Program-made: the position numbers and the translations under genes
In this document: positions 1-8,855 of the stretch, in pieces
Position numbering within the stretch: the stretch's first letter is position 1
Layout of the letters: every line of letters starts with the position of its first letter
Source: Aminobacter anthyllidis
GTDB taxonomy: Bacteria; Pseudomonadota; Alphaproteobacteria; Rhizobiales; Rhizobiaceae
Direction: 5' to 3'
NCBI RefSeq assembly: GCF_018555685.1
Contig: NZ_JAFLWW010000002.1
Span: forward strand, 1-64,000
Length of the DNA stretch: 64,000 bases
The notes under the pieces: model-generated
The model's input: only the letters and a program-made list of their open reading frames with translations
Database searches by the model: none
What the model was told of the DNA's origin: nothing

Positions 1-376
1 TGGGTAGCTCCTCTCTTTGATGGTCGTTCCCTGGCGCCTTGAAACTTCCGCTGCGGAAATTAGCGCTCACTTGTATAGACATATCATTCTAGGCATGTAT
101 ACAATGTTACGTCAATATCGTATTTTTCGAAAGGAAGTTGCGCGCATGGCGTGATCGACGGAGGAGAGCCGGCCTCTTCACCGAGCCGGGGCCAATAGAG
201 CTCTAAGAAAGCTTGGCGGTTGCCAGGCTAGCGGCGACGCTTTGCTGGAAAGCTAGCTTTGCCTCGTCTGCAACGCTGCGGACCGAACTGGCATGCAACA
301 TTTCGGAGACCAGCTATCGCGCTCCGTCGAGAGCCCAAGACTGGCAAATAATTGTATACAATTATGGAGAGAAAGA
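1..376. promoter_or_regulatory. Divergent control region with GntR-type palindromes
   Basis: No gene lies in these 376 bases. Read on the minus strand, bases 20 to 1 contain GAGAGGAG followed by seven bases, so a divergent gene probably starts just left of the window edge. Three related AT-centred elements occur: TTGTATAGACAT at 71-82, ATGTATACAAT at 95-105, and the perfect palindrome at 350-363. Palindromes with a GTATAC core are typical targets of GntR-family repressors. The unseen neighbour could be such a regulator; that part is inference. Confidence 0.5.
350..363. promoter_or_regulatory. Perfect 14-bp operator-like palindrome AATTGTATACAATT
   Basis: AATTGTATACAATT is a perfect inverted repeat ending three bases before the likely ribosome-binding site (GGAGA, 366-370) of the racemase-like gene. 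A bound repressor would cover the start of translation. A near copy lies at 95-105. Confidence 0.55.
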
Positions 377-1162
377 GTGCGAATTAAGCTGATAAATCCC
401 AATACCACAGCTTCGATGACCGAGCTTATGGGCGAAGCCGCGCGCGCAGTTGCAGCGCGCGGCACCGAAGTTGTTCTCGCGACATCCCGGTCCGGCGCGG
501 CATCGATCGAAGGGCACTACGACGAAGCCTTGAGCGTCCTGGGCACCATCGATGAGATACTGGAAGGGGATGCCGCCGACGCGTATGTGATCGGCTGCTT
601 CGGCGATCCGGGGCTGCTCGCGGCCAGAGAGATCACCGCAGCTCCGATCATTGGCATTGCGGAAGCGGCCATGCATGCGGCGGCATTTGTCGCCACCAGC
701 TTCTCCATCGTCACGACACTCGAACGCACCCGCGTCATCTCCGAACAGCTGGTTCGCAACTACGGCATGCAGGGCCATTGTCGGCGCGTGCGGGCAACCG
801 ATGTCCCCGTGCTGGAGCTTGAAAAGCCGGGGTCCAGCGCTCGTGCAATCATCCTGGGCGAGTGCGAGGAAGCGCTACGTGATGATCGCTCGGAAGCAAT
901 CGTTCTCGGCTGCGCCGGCATGGCGGACCTGGCGAAATACCTGGAAGAACGGCTCGGCGTTCCGGTGATCGACGGCGTGGCTGCTGCAATCAAGTTTGCC
1001 GAAGCAATCGTGGGAATGCGGCTGCGCACATCCAAGGTTGGCGATTTGGCATATCCGCTGCCCAAACCCTACCTAGGCAAGCTCTCTGGCTATGCGCCGG
1101 CCAAACTGTTTCCAGCCAATGAGCGTGAGCGCACCGCCTATTTGGCGATCCGGCGGAGCTGA
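377..1162 (+). CDS. Asp/Glu/hydantoin racemase family protein
   Basis: A 261-residue cytoplasmic protein of the aspartate/glutamate/hydantoin racemase superfamily. Members racemise or isomerise substrates using two cysteines. Both are visible: Cys74 in GCFGDPG and Cys179 in LGCAGM. The N-terminus, RIKLINPNTT, is the usual start of the hydantoin racemase branch. I chose GTG at 377 because GGAGA lies at 366-370; an upstream ATG at 293 would place the palindromic operator inside the coding region and add residues that do not fit the family. It is two bases from the next gene, so the two are one operon. The substrate cannot be told from sequence; hydantoins, allantoin-like compounds and maleate-like acids are all possible in this family. 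Confidence 0.8.
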   Translation: MRIKLINPNTTASMTELMGEAARAVAARGTEVVLATSRSGAASIEGHYDEALSVLGTIDEILEGDAADAYVIGCFGDPGLLAAREITAAPIIGIAEAAMHAAAFVATSFSIVTTLERTRVISEQLVRNYGMQGHCRRVRATDVPVLELEKPGSSARAIILGECEEALRDDRSEAIVLGCAGMADLAKYLEERLGVPVIDGVAAAIKFAEAIVGMRLRTSKVGDLAYPLPKPYLGKLSGYAPAKLFPANERERTAYLAIRRS

Positions 1163-1164
1163 TC

Positions 1165-1809
1165 ATGGATTTCGATTTCGCAGAACTGCCCGAGAACGAC
1201 CGCTACCGTCTGCTCTCCAACTTCGTCGGTCCGCGCCCCATCGCGCTCGTCACGACCATTGACGAGCACGGCTGCAACAATGCCGCGCCCATGAGCTTCT
1301 TCAACGTCTTCTCGCACGAGCCTCCGCTGCTCATCCTCGGCATGGAGACCCGTCCCGACGGCACCGCCAAGGACACCGTCGCCAACATCAGGCGCTCGGG
1401 CGAGTTCGTCGTCCACATGGTCGACATGGCCATCGCCAGCGAGATGATCGTCACTGGCATCAACTTCCCCAGCGACGTCGACGAGATCGAGTTCGCCGGT
1501 CTGACCAGCACGCCGTCGGTCAAGGTCGCAGCACCCCGCATCGAGGAATCGCCTTGCGCCATGGAGTGCAAGGTGTCGCAGATCCTCGACTATGGCCGAC
1601 GCACCATCGTCATTGGCGAGGTCATGCAGATGTATGTCCGCGACGAATGCATGGACGAGCGCGGCCGCTATGTCCGGCCGGAGGTCTACCAGCCAATAGC
1701 GCGCATGCATGCCGACAATTACATCGTCGCCGACAACCAGTTCGTGCTGAAGCATCCGGCCGAGCTTCTCATCACGAGGAAGCCGCCGGCCCTGCCGCAG
1801 CTTAAATGA
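1165..1809 (+). CDS. Flavin reductase family protein (DIM6/NTAB type)
   Basis: A 214-residue protein with the split-barrel FMN-binding fold of the flavin reductase-like family. Recognisable pieces are the N-terminal LLSNFVGPRPIALVTT, then NNAAPMSFFNVFS and the PPLLILGM strand. Members either supply reduced FMN to a partner monooxygenase or act as oxidoreductases themselves. It follows the racemase-like gene by two bases and is certainly cotranscribed, so it should act in the same catabolic route. No monooxygenase component is visible in the window; it may lie left of the edge with the divergent gene. Confidence 0.8.
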   Translation: MDFDFAELPENDRYRLLSNFVGPRPIALVTTIDEHGCNNAAPMSFFNVFSHEPPLLILGMETRPDGTAKDTVANIRRSGEFVVHMVDMAIASEMIVTGINFPSDVDEIEFAGLTSTPSVKVAAPRIEESPCAMECKVSQILDYGRRTIVIGEVMQMYVRDECMDERGRYVRPEVYQPIARMHADNYIVADNQFVLKHPAELLITRKPPALPQLK

Positions 1810-1815
1810 GGCAGG

Positions 1816-1837
1816 AAAAAAGCACCTAAAGGTGCTT
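1816..1837 (-). terminator. Possible terminator hairpin
   Basis: AAGCACC (1820-1826) pairs with GGTGCTT (1831-1837) around a four-base loop. The A-run at 1816-1821 becomes a T-run on the minus strand, so as an intrinsic terminator it reads leftward, stopping transcription from the ROK gene nearly 600 bases away. It may also end the flavin reductase transcript weakly. Confidence 0.45.
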
Positions 1838-2413
1838 GAGGGATAAAGAACCAAGGCCCCATGATCGTGTCAAACCAAGGCCGAAATTAGCGAAACCGGT
1901 AGCTCTAAGGCAAGGGCAGATCTGACCTCAATGACCGGCATGGGCGCGAAGCCGACATCTATCGCTCTGCCCGAAAGCAATTGACTGACGTTACTGCCGA
2001 CCTAGGCAAACTTTGCCCGGCGACATTTGTTAGCCACTGCTAGATGGGCGGACACGCGCCTTGACGTCCTCCCCATATCTGGGCGCACAGGTGATGCAGA
2101 AATTGCGGCAAGGTCACTTCGGCGAGTGAACTCTCTCCAGGTCGGTTCTCATTCAACTCGACGAAGCTGCGGTTCAGCTTTGTCGCGCTATGAGCCCTGT
2201 CCCTGGAATTGCGAGTTCCGGATCGTCATCGACTTGTAGGTTGAGCGGGCTTGCTCTGATCATGCACTCGGGGAAACCGGCTTTAATCGTCGGCCTCCCA
2301 GCCTGAGCGAACGCTCGCGCTTCCGCATCATCAGGCAATGGCGATGCAATCGCACATTTGCCCGTCTGTCAATTTATTTTCATTGGAGAGAATTTGGCGG
2401 CAAACTCCAGTCC
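1838..2413. other. Intergenic stretch without recognisable gene
   Basis: About 575 bases between the flavin reductase and the end of the ROK gene. Short open frames occur (for example 2027-2239), but none has a ribosome-binding site or recognisable protein content, and no promoter or repeat stands out. Confidence 0.5.
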
Positions 2414-3631
2414 TCAAAGGCCATCGGTGCGTGTCTTGAGAATTGCCGAAAAGCGTGGATCGAAAGCACGGCTGATCGGCTCGGCGGCGGCGCCGAGCGC
2501 GATCGACCACGGATCGGTGATGCCGAGTTGCAGCCGCGGCAAGGCGCGGTCCGGGCGGTTGGCGATTGACGGTGGCAGCGGCAGGATCGCCTGGAGGATC
2601 AGGCGCGCCAAAGCCTCCGGCGCACCGCTGGTCAGGATCACTGTCTGCGGGTCGAAGATCGTTTCGATGAGCTGAATGGACCAGCGTAGATCCTGGGCGG
2701 CGGCGTTGACCCAGGCAAGCAGTGCCGGGTCCTTGGCTTCAGCCAGCGCAGCGACATGTTCATAGAGGTCGGCGTCCGACGGATTGAGCTCGATTTGTTG
2801 GTAGAGCGAGGCGAGCGACGCCCGGTGTTCCAGAACAGCACCGTCGGCACCGCGTGGCGAAAGCAGCGCCATGCCGATCTCGCCGGCATTGCCGTAGCTG
2901 CCTCGGTAGAGCTCGCCATTGAGGATGAGACCTGCGCCGATGCCATAGCCGACATAGAGGCAGACGGCGTGATCGAGGCCGTGTGCTGCCCCTACCATGC
3001 GTTCGGCAATTGCGCAGGCGGCCGAGTCGTTCTGAAGGCTGACATCGAGGCCGGTGCCCGCCGCCAGCGTTTCCAAAAGCGGGTATTTCTGCCACGCCGG
3101 CATCATCCATTTGTTGTCGCCGAACTCCTCCAGCCCGAAAGGGCCGGGCATGGCGACGCCGAGACCGACGAGACGCTTTTCCGATTGCTCGGAGATCATT
3201 GCCAGTTCGCCCCTGATACCCTCGATCAAGCCAAGGATGATCTTGACCCCACCTGAGGGATCGTCTGGTGGCAGGTTCGCTTCGGCACGCGCCAAGACTG
3301 TCCCGACCAGATCGACGGCGACCGCACGCGTCAAATGGCGATCGATCTGCAAGCCGATGGCGAACGCACCTTCCGGGAAGAGCCGGTAGGGCGTCGAGGG
3401 CTGGCCCCTGCCCTTTCTCACCGCCTCGAGCGAGACGACAAAACCGTCGCGCTCCAGTTCATCGATGATGTTGGAGACAGCCTGCTTGGTGAGTTGCGTC
3501 GCGCGCGCCAGATCGGCGCGCGACAACGCGCCGTTGAGCCGCAACGCATCGATCATGACACGGCGATTGTGGGCGCTGGTGCCTTCCTGATTGGTGCCGC
3601 TGGTGGCTCGGATCGGGCTGATATCGTTCAC
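2414..3631 (-). CDS. ROK family transcriptional regulator
   Basis: A 405-residue repressor-type ROK protein: an N-terminal winged helix (about residues 25-65, LSRADLARATQLTKQAVSNI) followed by a sugar-kinase-like domain with YGIGAGLILNGELYRGSYGNAGEIG. The usual ROK zinc motif, a His followed by a CxCGxxGCxE cluster, is absent: after GNAGEIG the chain reads GAVLEHRASLASL without cysteines. GTG at 3631 was chosen because AGAGGGG lies eight bases upstream and it gives the standard family length; the longer frame to 3793 would run across the operator. It is divergent from the sugar ABC operon and very probably represses it until the sugar or its phosphate is present. Confidence 0.85.
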   Translation of the reverse strand: MNDISPIRATSGTNQEGTSAHNRRVMIDALRLNGALSRADLARATQLTKQAVSNIIDELERDGFVVSLEAVRKGRGQPSTPYRLFPEGAFAIGLQIDRHLTRAVAVDLVGTVLARAEANLPPDDPSGGVKIILGLIEGIRGELAMISEQSEKRLVGLGVAMPGPFGLEEFGDNKWMMPAWQKYPLLETLAAGTGLDVSLQNDSAACAIAERMVGAAHGLDHAVCLYVGYGIGAGLILNGELYRGSYGNAGEIGMALLSPRGADGAVLEHRASLASLYQQIELNPSDADLYEHVAALAEAKDPALLAWVNAAAQDLRWSIQLIETIFDPQTVILTSGAPEALARLILQAILPLPPSIANRPDRALPRLQLGITDPWSIALGAAAEPISRAFDPRFSAILKTRTDGL

Positions 3632-3675
3632 CTGTGTTTCCCCTCTTGACTCCAATAGATAATTGCAGAAGTAAT

Positions 3676-3694
3676 AAGTCAAGTCAGTTGACTT
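3676..3694. promoter_or_regulatory. Operator-like inverted repeat in the ROK/ABC divergent region
   Basis: AAGTCAA, five bases, TTGACTT form a perfect 7+7 dyad between the divergent ROK gene and the sugar operon. Position and symmetry fit an autoregulatory ROK operator. Confidence 0.55.
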
Positions 3695-3859
3695 AATAAG
3701 GAGCCGTGAGAGTTCCGGGGAATTAATGACGGCTGGAGCCGTCGCGCTTTCGACCAGGACATCGCTTGGGAAAGGACCGTCATGCGACGCCATTCACAAG
3801 GAGATGCGGGCACAGCAGGCATCGCGAATTTTTGCCAAAGTCAAAAAATGGAGGATCAA

Positions 3860-5098
3860 ATGTTGAAATCTATTAGCAGGACATTGCTCGGCGCGGCTTT
3901 CGTCAGTGGCGCCTTCATGCCCCATGCGTTCGCCGAAACCTCGATCAACGCGCTGTTCATGGCGCAGGCTGCATATAGCGAGGCAGACGTGCGGGCGATG
4001 GCCGAGGCCTTCACCAAGGCCAACCCCGATATCAAGGTGAACCTCGAATTCGTGCCTTACGAGGGGCTGCACGACAAGACGGTTCTGGCCCAGGGTTCGG
4101 GCGGCGGCTACGACGTGGTGCTGTTCGACGTCATCTGGCCGGCGGAGTATGCCTCCAACAAGGTGCTGGTCGACGTGTCCTCGCGCATCACCGACGAGAT
4201 GAAGAAGGGCGTGCTGCCGGGCGCCTGGACGACCGTCAACTATGACGGCAAGTCTTATGGAATGCCCTGGATCCTCGACACCAAGTACCTGTTCTACAAC
4301 AAGGAAATCCTGGAGAAGGCCGGCATCAAGACCCCACCCAAGACCTGGGACGAACTGGCCGAGCAGGCCAAGATCATCAAGGACAAGGGCCTTCTGGCCA
4401 CGCCGATCTCGTGGAGCTGGTCGCAGGCGGAAGCTGCGATCTGTGACTACACCACGCTGGTCAGTGCTTATGGCGGCGAGTTCCTCAAGGACGGCAAGCC
4501 GGCGTTCCAGAGCGGCGGCGGGCTCGACGCGCTGAACTACATGGTGACGAGCTACACCTCAGGGCTGACCAATCCGAACTCCAAGGAGTTCCTCGAAGAA
4601 GACGTGCGCAAGGTGTTCCAGAACGGCGAAGCCGCCTTCGCGCTGAACTGGACCTACATGTACAACATGGCCAACGACCCCAAGGACAGCAAGGTCGCCG
4701 GCAAGGTCGGCGTCGTGCCGGCCCCGGGTGTCGCCGGCAAGAGCGAAGTCTCGGCCGTCAACGGCTCGATGGGCCTCGGCATCACTTCGGCGAGCAAGCA
4801 TCCTGAGGAAGCCTGGAAGTTCATCACCTTCATGACCTCGCAGGAAACGCAGAACCAGTATGCCAAGCTCAGCCTGCCGATCTGGGCCTCGTCTTACGAC
4901 GATCCCGCCGTCACCAAGGGCCAGGAAGAGCTGATCGCCGCCGCCAAGCTCGGCCTTGCCGCGATGTATCCGCGCCCGACGACACCGAAGTACCAGGAGC
5001 TGTCGACGGCCTTGCAGCAGGCCATCCAGGAATCGCTGCTCGGCCAGGCCAAGCCTGAAGACGCCCTCAAGGGTGCTGCCGAAAACAGCGGCCTCTGA
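3860..5098 (+). CDS. Sugar ABC transporter substrate-binding protein
   Basis: A 412-residue extracellular solute-binding protein of the UgpB/MalE type (family 1). The start ATG at 3860 follows GGAGG at 3850-3854. The first 25 residues or so form a signal peptide ending near PHAFAET. The mature part carries typical features such as YEGLHDKTVLAQGSGGGYDVV near the N-terminus and YGMPWILDTKYLFYNKEIL. It delivers the sugar to the two permeases encoded downstream. A frame open from 3782 exists, but it lacks a Shine-Dalgarno site and would bury the signal peptide. Confidence 0.9.
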   Translation: MLKSISRTLLGAAFVSGAFMPHAFAETSINALFMAQAAYSEADVRAMAEAFTKANPDIKVNLEFVPYEGLHDKTVLAQGSGGGYDVVLFDVIWPAEYASNKVLVDVSSRITDEMKKGVLPGAWTTVNYDGKSYGMPWILDTKYLFYNKEILEKAGIKTPPKTWDELAEQAKIIKDKGLLATPISWSWSQAEAAICDYTTLVSAYGGEFLKDGKPAFQSGGGLDALNYMVTSYTSGLTNPNSKEFLEEDVRKVFQNGEAAFALNWTYMYNMANDPKDSKVAGKVGVVPAPGVAGKSEVSAVNGSMGLGITSASKHPEEAWKFITFMTSQETQNQYAKLSLPIWASSYDDPAVTKGQEELIAAAKLGLAAMYPRPTTPKYQELSTALQQAIQESLLGQAKPEDALKGAAENSGL

Positions 5099-5117
5099 GG
5101 TTTACTGCCCCAAACTT

Positions 5118-5139
5118 CCGGGCGGCTCCGGCCGCCCGG
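5118..5139 (+). other. Intercistronic stem-loop after the binding-protein gene
   Basis: CCGGGCGGC (5118-5126) pairs perfectly with GCCGCCCGG (5131-5139) around TCCG, followed by CCCTTTCGTTT. Such hairpins often protect the binding-protein mRNA or cause partial termination, giving more binding protein than permease. Confidence 0.6.
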
Positions 5140-5173
5140 CCCTTTCGTTTCAAGTAGTGAAAAGAGTCGCCTC

Positions 5174-6058
5174 ATGTCGGGCTCATGGATGACGACCCGC
5201 GCATGGCTGCTGATGCTGCCTTTGCTCGTGGTCATGATATCAGTCATCGGCTGGCCCCTCGTCGACACCGTCCGGCTTTCCTTCACCGACGCCAAGCTCG
5301 TCGGCACAGAGGGCAGTTTCGTCGGCCTCGACAACTACGCCAGGATGATCTCGGGCACGAACTTCCAGCGCACGCTTGTTACCACGACATGGTTCGCGGT
5401 CATCTCGGTCGCGGCCGAGATGGTGCTCGGCGTTCTTGCCGCCCTTTTGCTCAATCAGCAGTTTCGCGGTCGAGCATTACTGCGTGCACTGATGATCCTG
5501 CCCTGGGCTTTGCCCACGGTGGTCAACGCCACGCTCTGGAGGCTGATCTACAATCCCGAATATGGCGCATTGAACGCGGCGTTGACCCAGGTCGGCCTGC
5601 TCGACGCCTATCGCTCCTGGCTTGGCGAACCCAATACCGCACTCGCGGCGCTGATCGTTGCCGACTGCTGGAAGAATTTTCCCCTGGTTGCCCTCATTGC
5701 GTTGGCAGCACTCCAGGCCGTGCCGCGCGACATCACCGCGGCGTCGATGGTTGACGGTGCCGGGCCGATCGCGCGGTTTCGCTTCGTCATCCTGCCCTAT
5801 CTCGTCGGGCCGCTTCTGGTGGCGCTGGTGCTGCGTACCATCGAGGCGTTCAAGGTTTTCGACATCATCTGGGTGATGACCCGGGGTGGGCCGGCGAATT
5901 CAACGCGGACGCTGTCGATCCTCGTCTACCAGGAGGCATTTTCGTTCCAGCGCGCCGGCTCCGGCGCCTCGCTGGCACTGATCGTCACTTTGCTGGTCAC
6001 CGTGCTGGCGGTAGCCTATGCCGCCCTGGTCCGGAAAGCTGCGGGGAGCACCGCCTGA
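5174..6058 (+). CDS. Sugar ABC transporter permease (UgpA/MalF type)
   Basis: A 294-residue inner-membrane permease with about six membrane helices. The binding-protein-dependent transport signature (EAA loop) is at about residues 185-205, around AASMVDGAGPIARFRFVILP. It pairs with the next gene to form the sugar channel. The stop codon overlaps the next start by one base (TGATG at 6056-6060), implying translational coupling. Confidence 0.9.
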   Translation: MSGSWMTTRAWLLMLPLLVVMISVIGWPLVDTVRLSFTDAKLVGTEGSFVGLDNYARMISGTNFQRTLVTTTWFAVISVAAEMVLGVLAALLLNQQFRGRALLRALMILPWALPTVVNATLWRLIYNPEYGALNAALTQVGLLDAYRSWLGEPNTALAALIVADCWKNFPLVALIALAALQAVPRDITAASMVDGAGPIARFRFVILPYLVGPLLVALVLRTIEAFKVFDIIWVMTRGGPANSTRTLSILVYQEAFSFQRAGSGASLALIVTLLVTVLAVAYAALVRKAAGSTA

Positions 6059-6903
6059 TGGAACGCAAGAGCCTGCTTTTCACCGCCTTCATCTATGCCT
6101 CGGCACTTCTGCTGGCAGTGGTGATCCTGGCGCCGGTGCTGTGGCTGTTCATCATGAGCATCTCGCCGGCTGCGGACCTTTCGGCCAAGCCATTGCGCTG
6201 GTGGCCGCAAGAGGTCGACTTCTCGCGTTATGCCGTTTTGCTTTCAACCGTCGAAAACTCCGCCGGCGCATCCTTTGTTGCTTCGCTCTACAACAGCCTG
6301 AGGATCGCCGGCATGGCAACGATCGCAGCGATCGCACTGGCGATCCCAGCCGGCTGGGCGGTTTCGCGCACGCCGGCTGTCGGCTGGTCGCTGTCGGTGG
6401 TGATCGCCACCTACATGCTGCCGCCGGTGGCGCTCGCCGTGCCGCTCTACATGGGCCTGGCCTGGCTCGGCCTGCTCAACAACATCTTCGGACTGGCCCT
6501 CGTCTACCTGACGATCCTCGCCCCGTTCACCACCTGGCTGATGAAGTCGGGCTTCGATTCGATCCCGCGCGAAATCGAGTCAGCCGCGATGATCGACGGC
6601 GCCAGCCTGTTCCAGACGCTGCGCATCATCACCTTGCCGCTGGCAGCGCCCGTGGTGGCCACCTCGGCGCTATTTGCGCTGCTGCTTGCCTGGGACGAGT
6701 TCTTCTACGCGCTTTTGTTCACCTCCGACCTGCGCGCCAAGACGCTGACGGTCGCCATCGCCGACCTCGCCGGTGGCCGTGTCTCCGACTACGGCCTGAT
6801 CGCCACCGCCGGTGTGCTGGCAGCATTGCCGCCGGTGCTGATCGGGCTCGTCATGCAGCGCGCCCTGATTTCCGGCCTGACCAGCGGCGGCGTGAAAGGA
6901 TGA
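6058..6903 (+). CDS. Sugar ABC transporter permease (UgpE/MalG type)
   Basis: A 281-residue permease, second membrane subunit of the importer. The EAA loop is visible as ESAAMIDGASLFQTLRIITLP near residues 175-195, and about six hydrophobic segments are present. It begins within the previous stop codon, and its own stop overlaps the SIS gene start (ATGA, 6900-6903), so the genes are translated as a coupled series. Confidence 0.9.
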   Translation: MERKSLLFTAFIYASALLLAVVILAPVLWLFIMSISPAADLSAKPLRWWPQEVDFSRYAVLLSTVENSAGASFVASLYNSLRIAGMATIAAIALAIPAGWAVSRTPAVGWSLSVVIATYMLPPVALAVPLYMGLAWLGLLNNIFGLALVYLTILAPFTTWLMKSGFDSIPREIESAAMIDGASLFQTLRIITLPLAAPVVATSALFALLLAWDEFFYALLFTSDLRAKTLTVAIADLAGGRVSDYGLIATAGVLAALPPVLIGLVMQRALISGLTSGGVKG

Positions 6904-7925
6904 TGACCATGACCTCACCAACGACCAGACCTGCCGGCCTCGTGGCGATCGACCGCGAAATGGCGCGCCAGCACGGCGATGCGCTGGCATCGTTCGCCGA
7001 AGCCGCCGAGATGGCGGCCAGGGTGGCTGCCTCACTCGAAAGAACCGGCCAGTTGCTCCTGCTCGGCATGGGTGGCTCTCACGCCGTCGGCCGCGCCGTC
7101 GAGCCGCTCTATCGCGCGCTCGGCATCGATGCCATCGCCGTGCCGCTGTCCGAGCAACTCGGCCAGCCGCTGGCGCTCGATGGCCGCACGGTGATCATGA
7201 CGTCGCAGTCAGGCGAAAGTGCCGAGGTGGTGCGCTGGTTCACCGAGACAGGCGGCAATGCCGAGACCTTCGGACTGACACTGGAGGCCGGTTCGTTCCT
7301 CGCCCGGACAGCGCCGTCGCTGGTCGGCGTCGGCGGCACCGAGCTAGCCTTTGCCGCGACCCGCAGCCTGACCGTCACCCTCGCGCTTCACCTCGCCATC
7401 CTCGCCGCCCTTGGCGAGCATCCGAGCGGCGCGCTCGTTGCGCTCCAGGCGCCTGAGAGCATCGACATCCGCCCAGCCCTCTCAGCATTAGAAAATGTCA
7501 GAAGCGTCGTCACTTCAGGGCGTCGCCTGCAGGGCGTTGCCGAAGCGCTGGCGCTTGGCCTGACCGAGCTGTCGCGGCGCCCGTGCTTTTCGCTCGAAGG
7601 CGGACAGCTGCGGCACGGGCCGATGGAAATGCTGGGGCCTGACATCGGCGTGGTGCTGTTTCGTGGCAAGGATCCGACGGCGACGCTCGTCACCGCCATG
7701 GCTATCTCGGCCGTCGAGACCGGCGCACCCGTCGTGATCTTCGATTCCTCGGGCGAGGCGCCAGTGGCGGGCGCGACCATGCTTGCCTTCAAGCCGGCCA
7801 CCGGCATGGACGCCATCTTTGCCATGCTGCCGACGGCGCAGCGCCTGATGATCGCCTTCGCCGACGCCCATGTAGAAAACGCCGGCACGCCGGTGCGTTC
7901 GACCAAGATCACGCGGAGCGAATGA
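6900..7925 (+). CDS. SIS-domain sugar-phosphate isomerase/deaminase or deglycase
   Basis: A 341-residue protein with two sugar-isomerase (SIS) domains. The first contains LLGMGGSHAVGRA and the phosphosugar-binding MTSQSGESAEVV. The second contains EGGQLRHGPMEM, matching the ExxxxxHGP element of GlmS, AgaS and FrlB relatives. Such enzymes remove the amine or amino acid from a 6-phosphosugar. It lies between the permeases and a PfkB kinase, suggesting that imported substrate is phosphorylated and then deaminated or deglycated. It begins in the permease stop codon; ATGs at 6903 and 6909 are alternative starts. Exact substrate unknown; glucosamine-like sugars and fructosyl-amino acids are the main options. 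Confidence 0.8.
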   Translation: MMTMTSPTTRPAGLVAIDREMARQHGDALASFAEAAEMAARVAASLERTGQLLLLGMGGSHAVGRAVEPLYRALGIDAIAVPLSEQLGQPLALDGRTVIMTSQSGESAEVVRWFTETGGNAETFGLTLEAGSFLARTAPSLVGVGGTELAFAATRSLTVTLALHLAILAALGEHPSGALVALQAPESIDIRPALSALENVRSVVTSGRRLQGVAEALALGLTELSRRPCFSLEGGQLRHGPMEMLGPDIGVVLFRGKDPTATLVTAMAISAVETGAPVVIFDSSGEAPVAGATMLAFKPATGMDAIFAMLPTAQRLMIAFADAHVENAGTPVRSTKITRSE

Positions 7926-8855
7926 ATGCGTCCGCTTGCGGTGATCGGCAACGTCAATGTCGACCTCATTCTGGGCCCCACGGCCCCCTGGCCCAAGGCG
8001 GGCACCGAGATCATCGTCGACCACGACGAATTGCGGGTCGGTGGCCAGGCGGGCAATAGCGCTCTTGCCTGGGAGGCGCTCGGCATCGACTTCGAGATCG
8101 CGGCCAATGTCGGCAACGACCAGTTCGGCCTGTGGCTGCGCGATGCCTTCGGCGACCGGGCGGCCAAATGGCCGGTCTCTGCCGAGCGCACGACGCTTTC
8201 GGTCGGCATCACCCATCCCGACGGCGAGCGCACCTTCTTCACCACGCATGGTCACCTGCCCCGCTTCAGCCTTGCCGACACGCTTTCGGTACTCGATGGC
8301 GAGCACCTGTCCGGCGGCTATGCCTTGTTGTGTGGCGCATTCCTGACAACCGACCTCGCACGTGAATATGACGCCTTCTTCGACTGGGCGCATGGCCACG
8401 GCATCTCGGTCGTTCTCGACACCGGCTGGCCGCCCGACGGTTGGACTGAGGAGAACTGCGCCTTGACGCGCGCATGGCTTTCGCATTGCGACTGCGCACT
8501 TTTGAACGAGGTCGAGGCGACAACACTTGCCGGCCTCGACAACCCTGACAAAGCGGCCGCCGCACTTTGGACGAGCATGCCAACCGGCGCGATCCTGGTC
8601 GTCAAATGCGGGCCGGATGGCGCCATTGCCATCGGTCCCGATGGCAAGCTGGTCTTGGCGGCAGCGCCGGCCGTCAAGGTGATCGACACCATTGGCGCCG
8701 GCGACGTCTTCAACGCCGCCTTCCTTGCCGCCCTTGCCAAAGACCAGCCGCTCGCTGCTTGCCTTGCTGCCGGGGTCCAGATCGCGTCGCGGGCCATTTC
8801 CACCTTGCCCCGCAGCTACGGCAGCCTGCCGGATTTTAGGAACGACGTTGCATGA
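7926..8855 (+). CDS. PfkB/ribokinase family carbohydrate kinase
   Basis: A 309-residue kinase of the PfkB family. The N-terminal GNVNVDLI and GGQAGNSALA match the first family signature. The C-terminal DTIGAGDVFNAAF near residue 257 is the second signature with the catalytic Asp of GAGD. It phosphorylates the imported sugar using ATP in the cytoplasm. The start codon directly abuts the SIS stop codon. Its pairing with an SIS enzyme resembles the FrlD/FrlB pair of Bacillus; the substrate is inferred only. Confidence 0.85.
   Translation: MRPLAVIGNVNVDLILGPTAPWPKAGTEIIVDHDELRVGGQAGNSALAWEALGIDFEIAANVGNDQFGLWLRDAFGDRAAKWPVSAERTTLSVGITHPDGERTFFTTHGHLPRFSLADTLSVLDGEHLSGGYALLCGAFLTTDLAREYDAFFDWAHGHGISVVLDTGWPPDGWTEENCALTRAWLSHCDCALLNEVEATTLAGLDNPDKAAAALWTSMPTGAILVVKCGPDGAIAIGPDGKLVLAAAPAVKVIDTIGAGDVFNAAFLAALAKDQPLAACLAAGVQIASRAISTLPRSYGSLPDFRNDVA

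Noticed and set aside
6018-6899. Upstream extension of the SIS frame through the second permease gene
   Set aside because: The first 294 codons lie within the permease coding sequence in another frame and look like shadow sequence. The SIS protein starts at the ATGA overlap at 6900.
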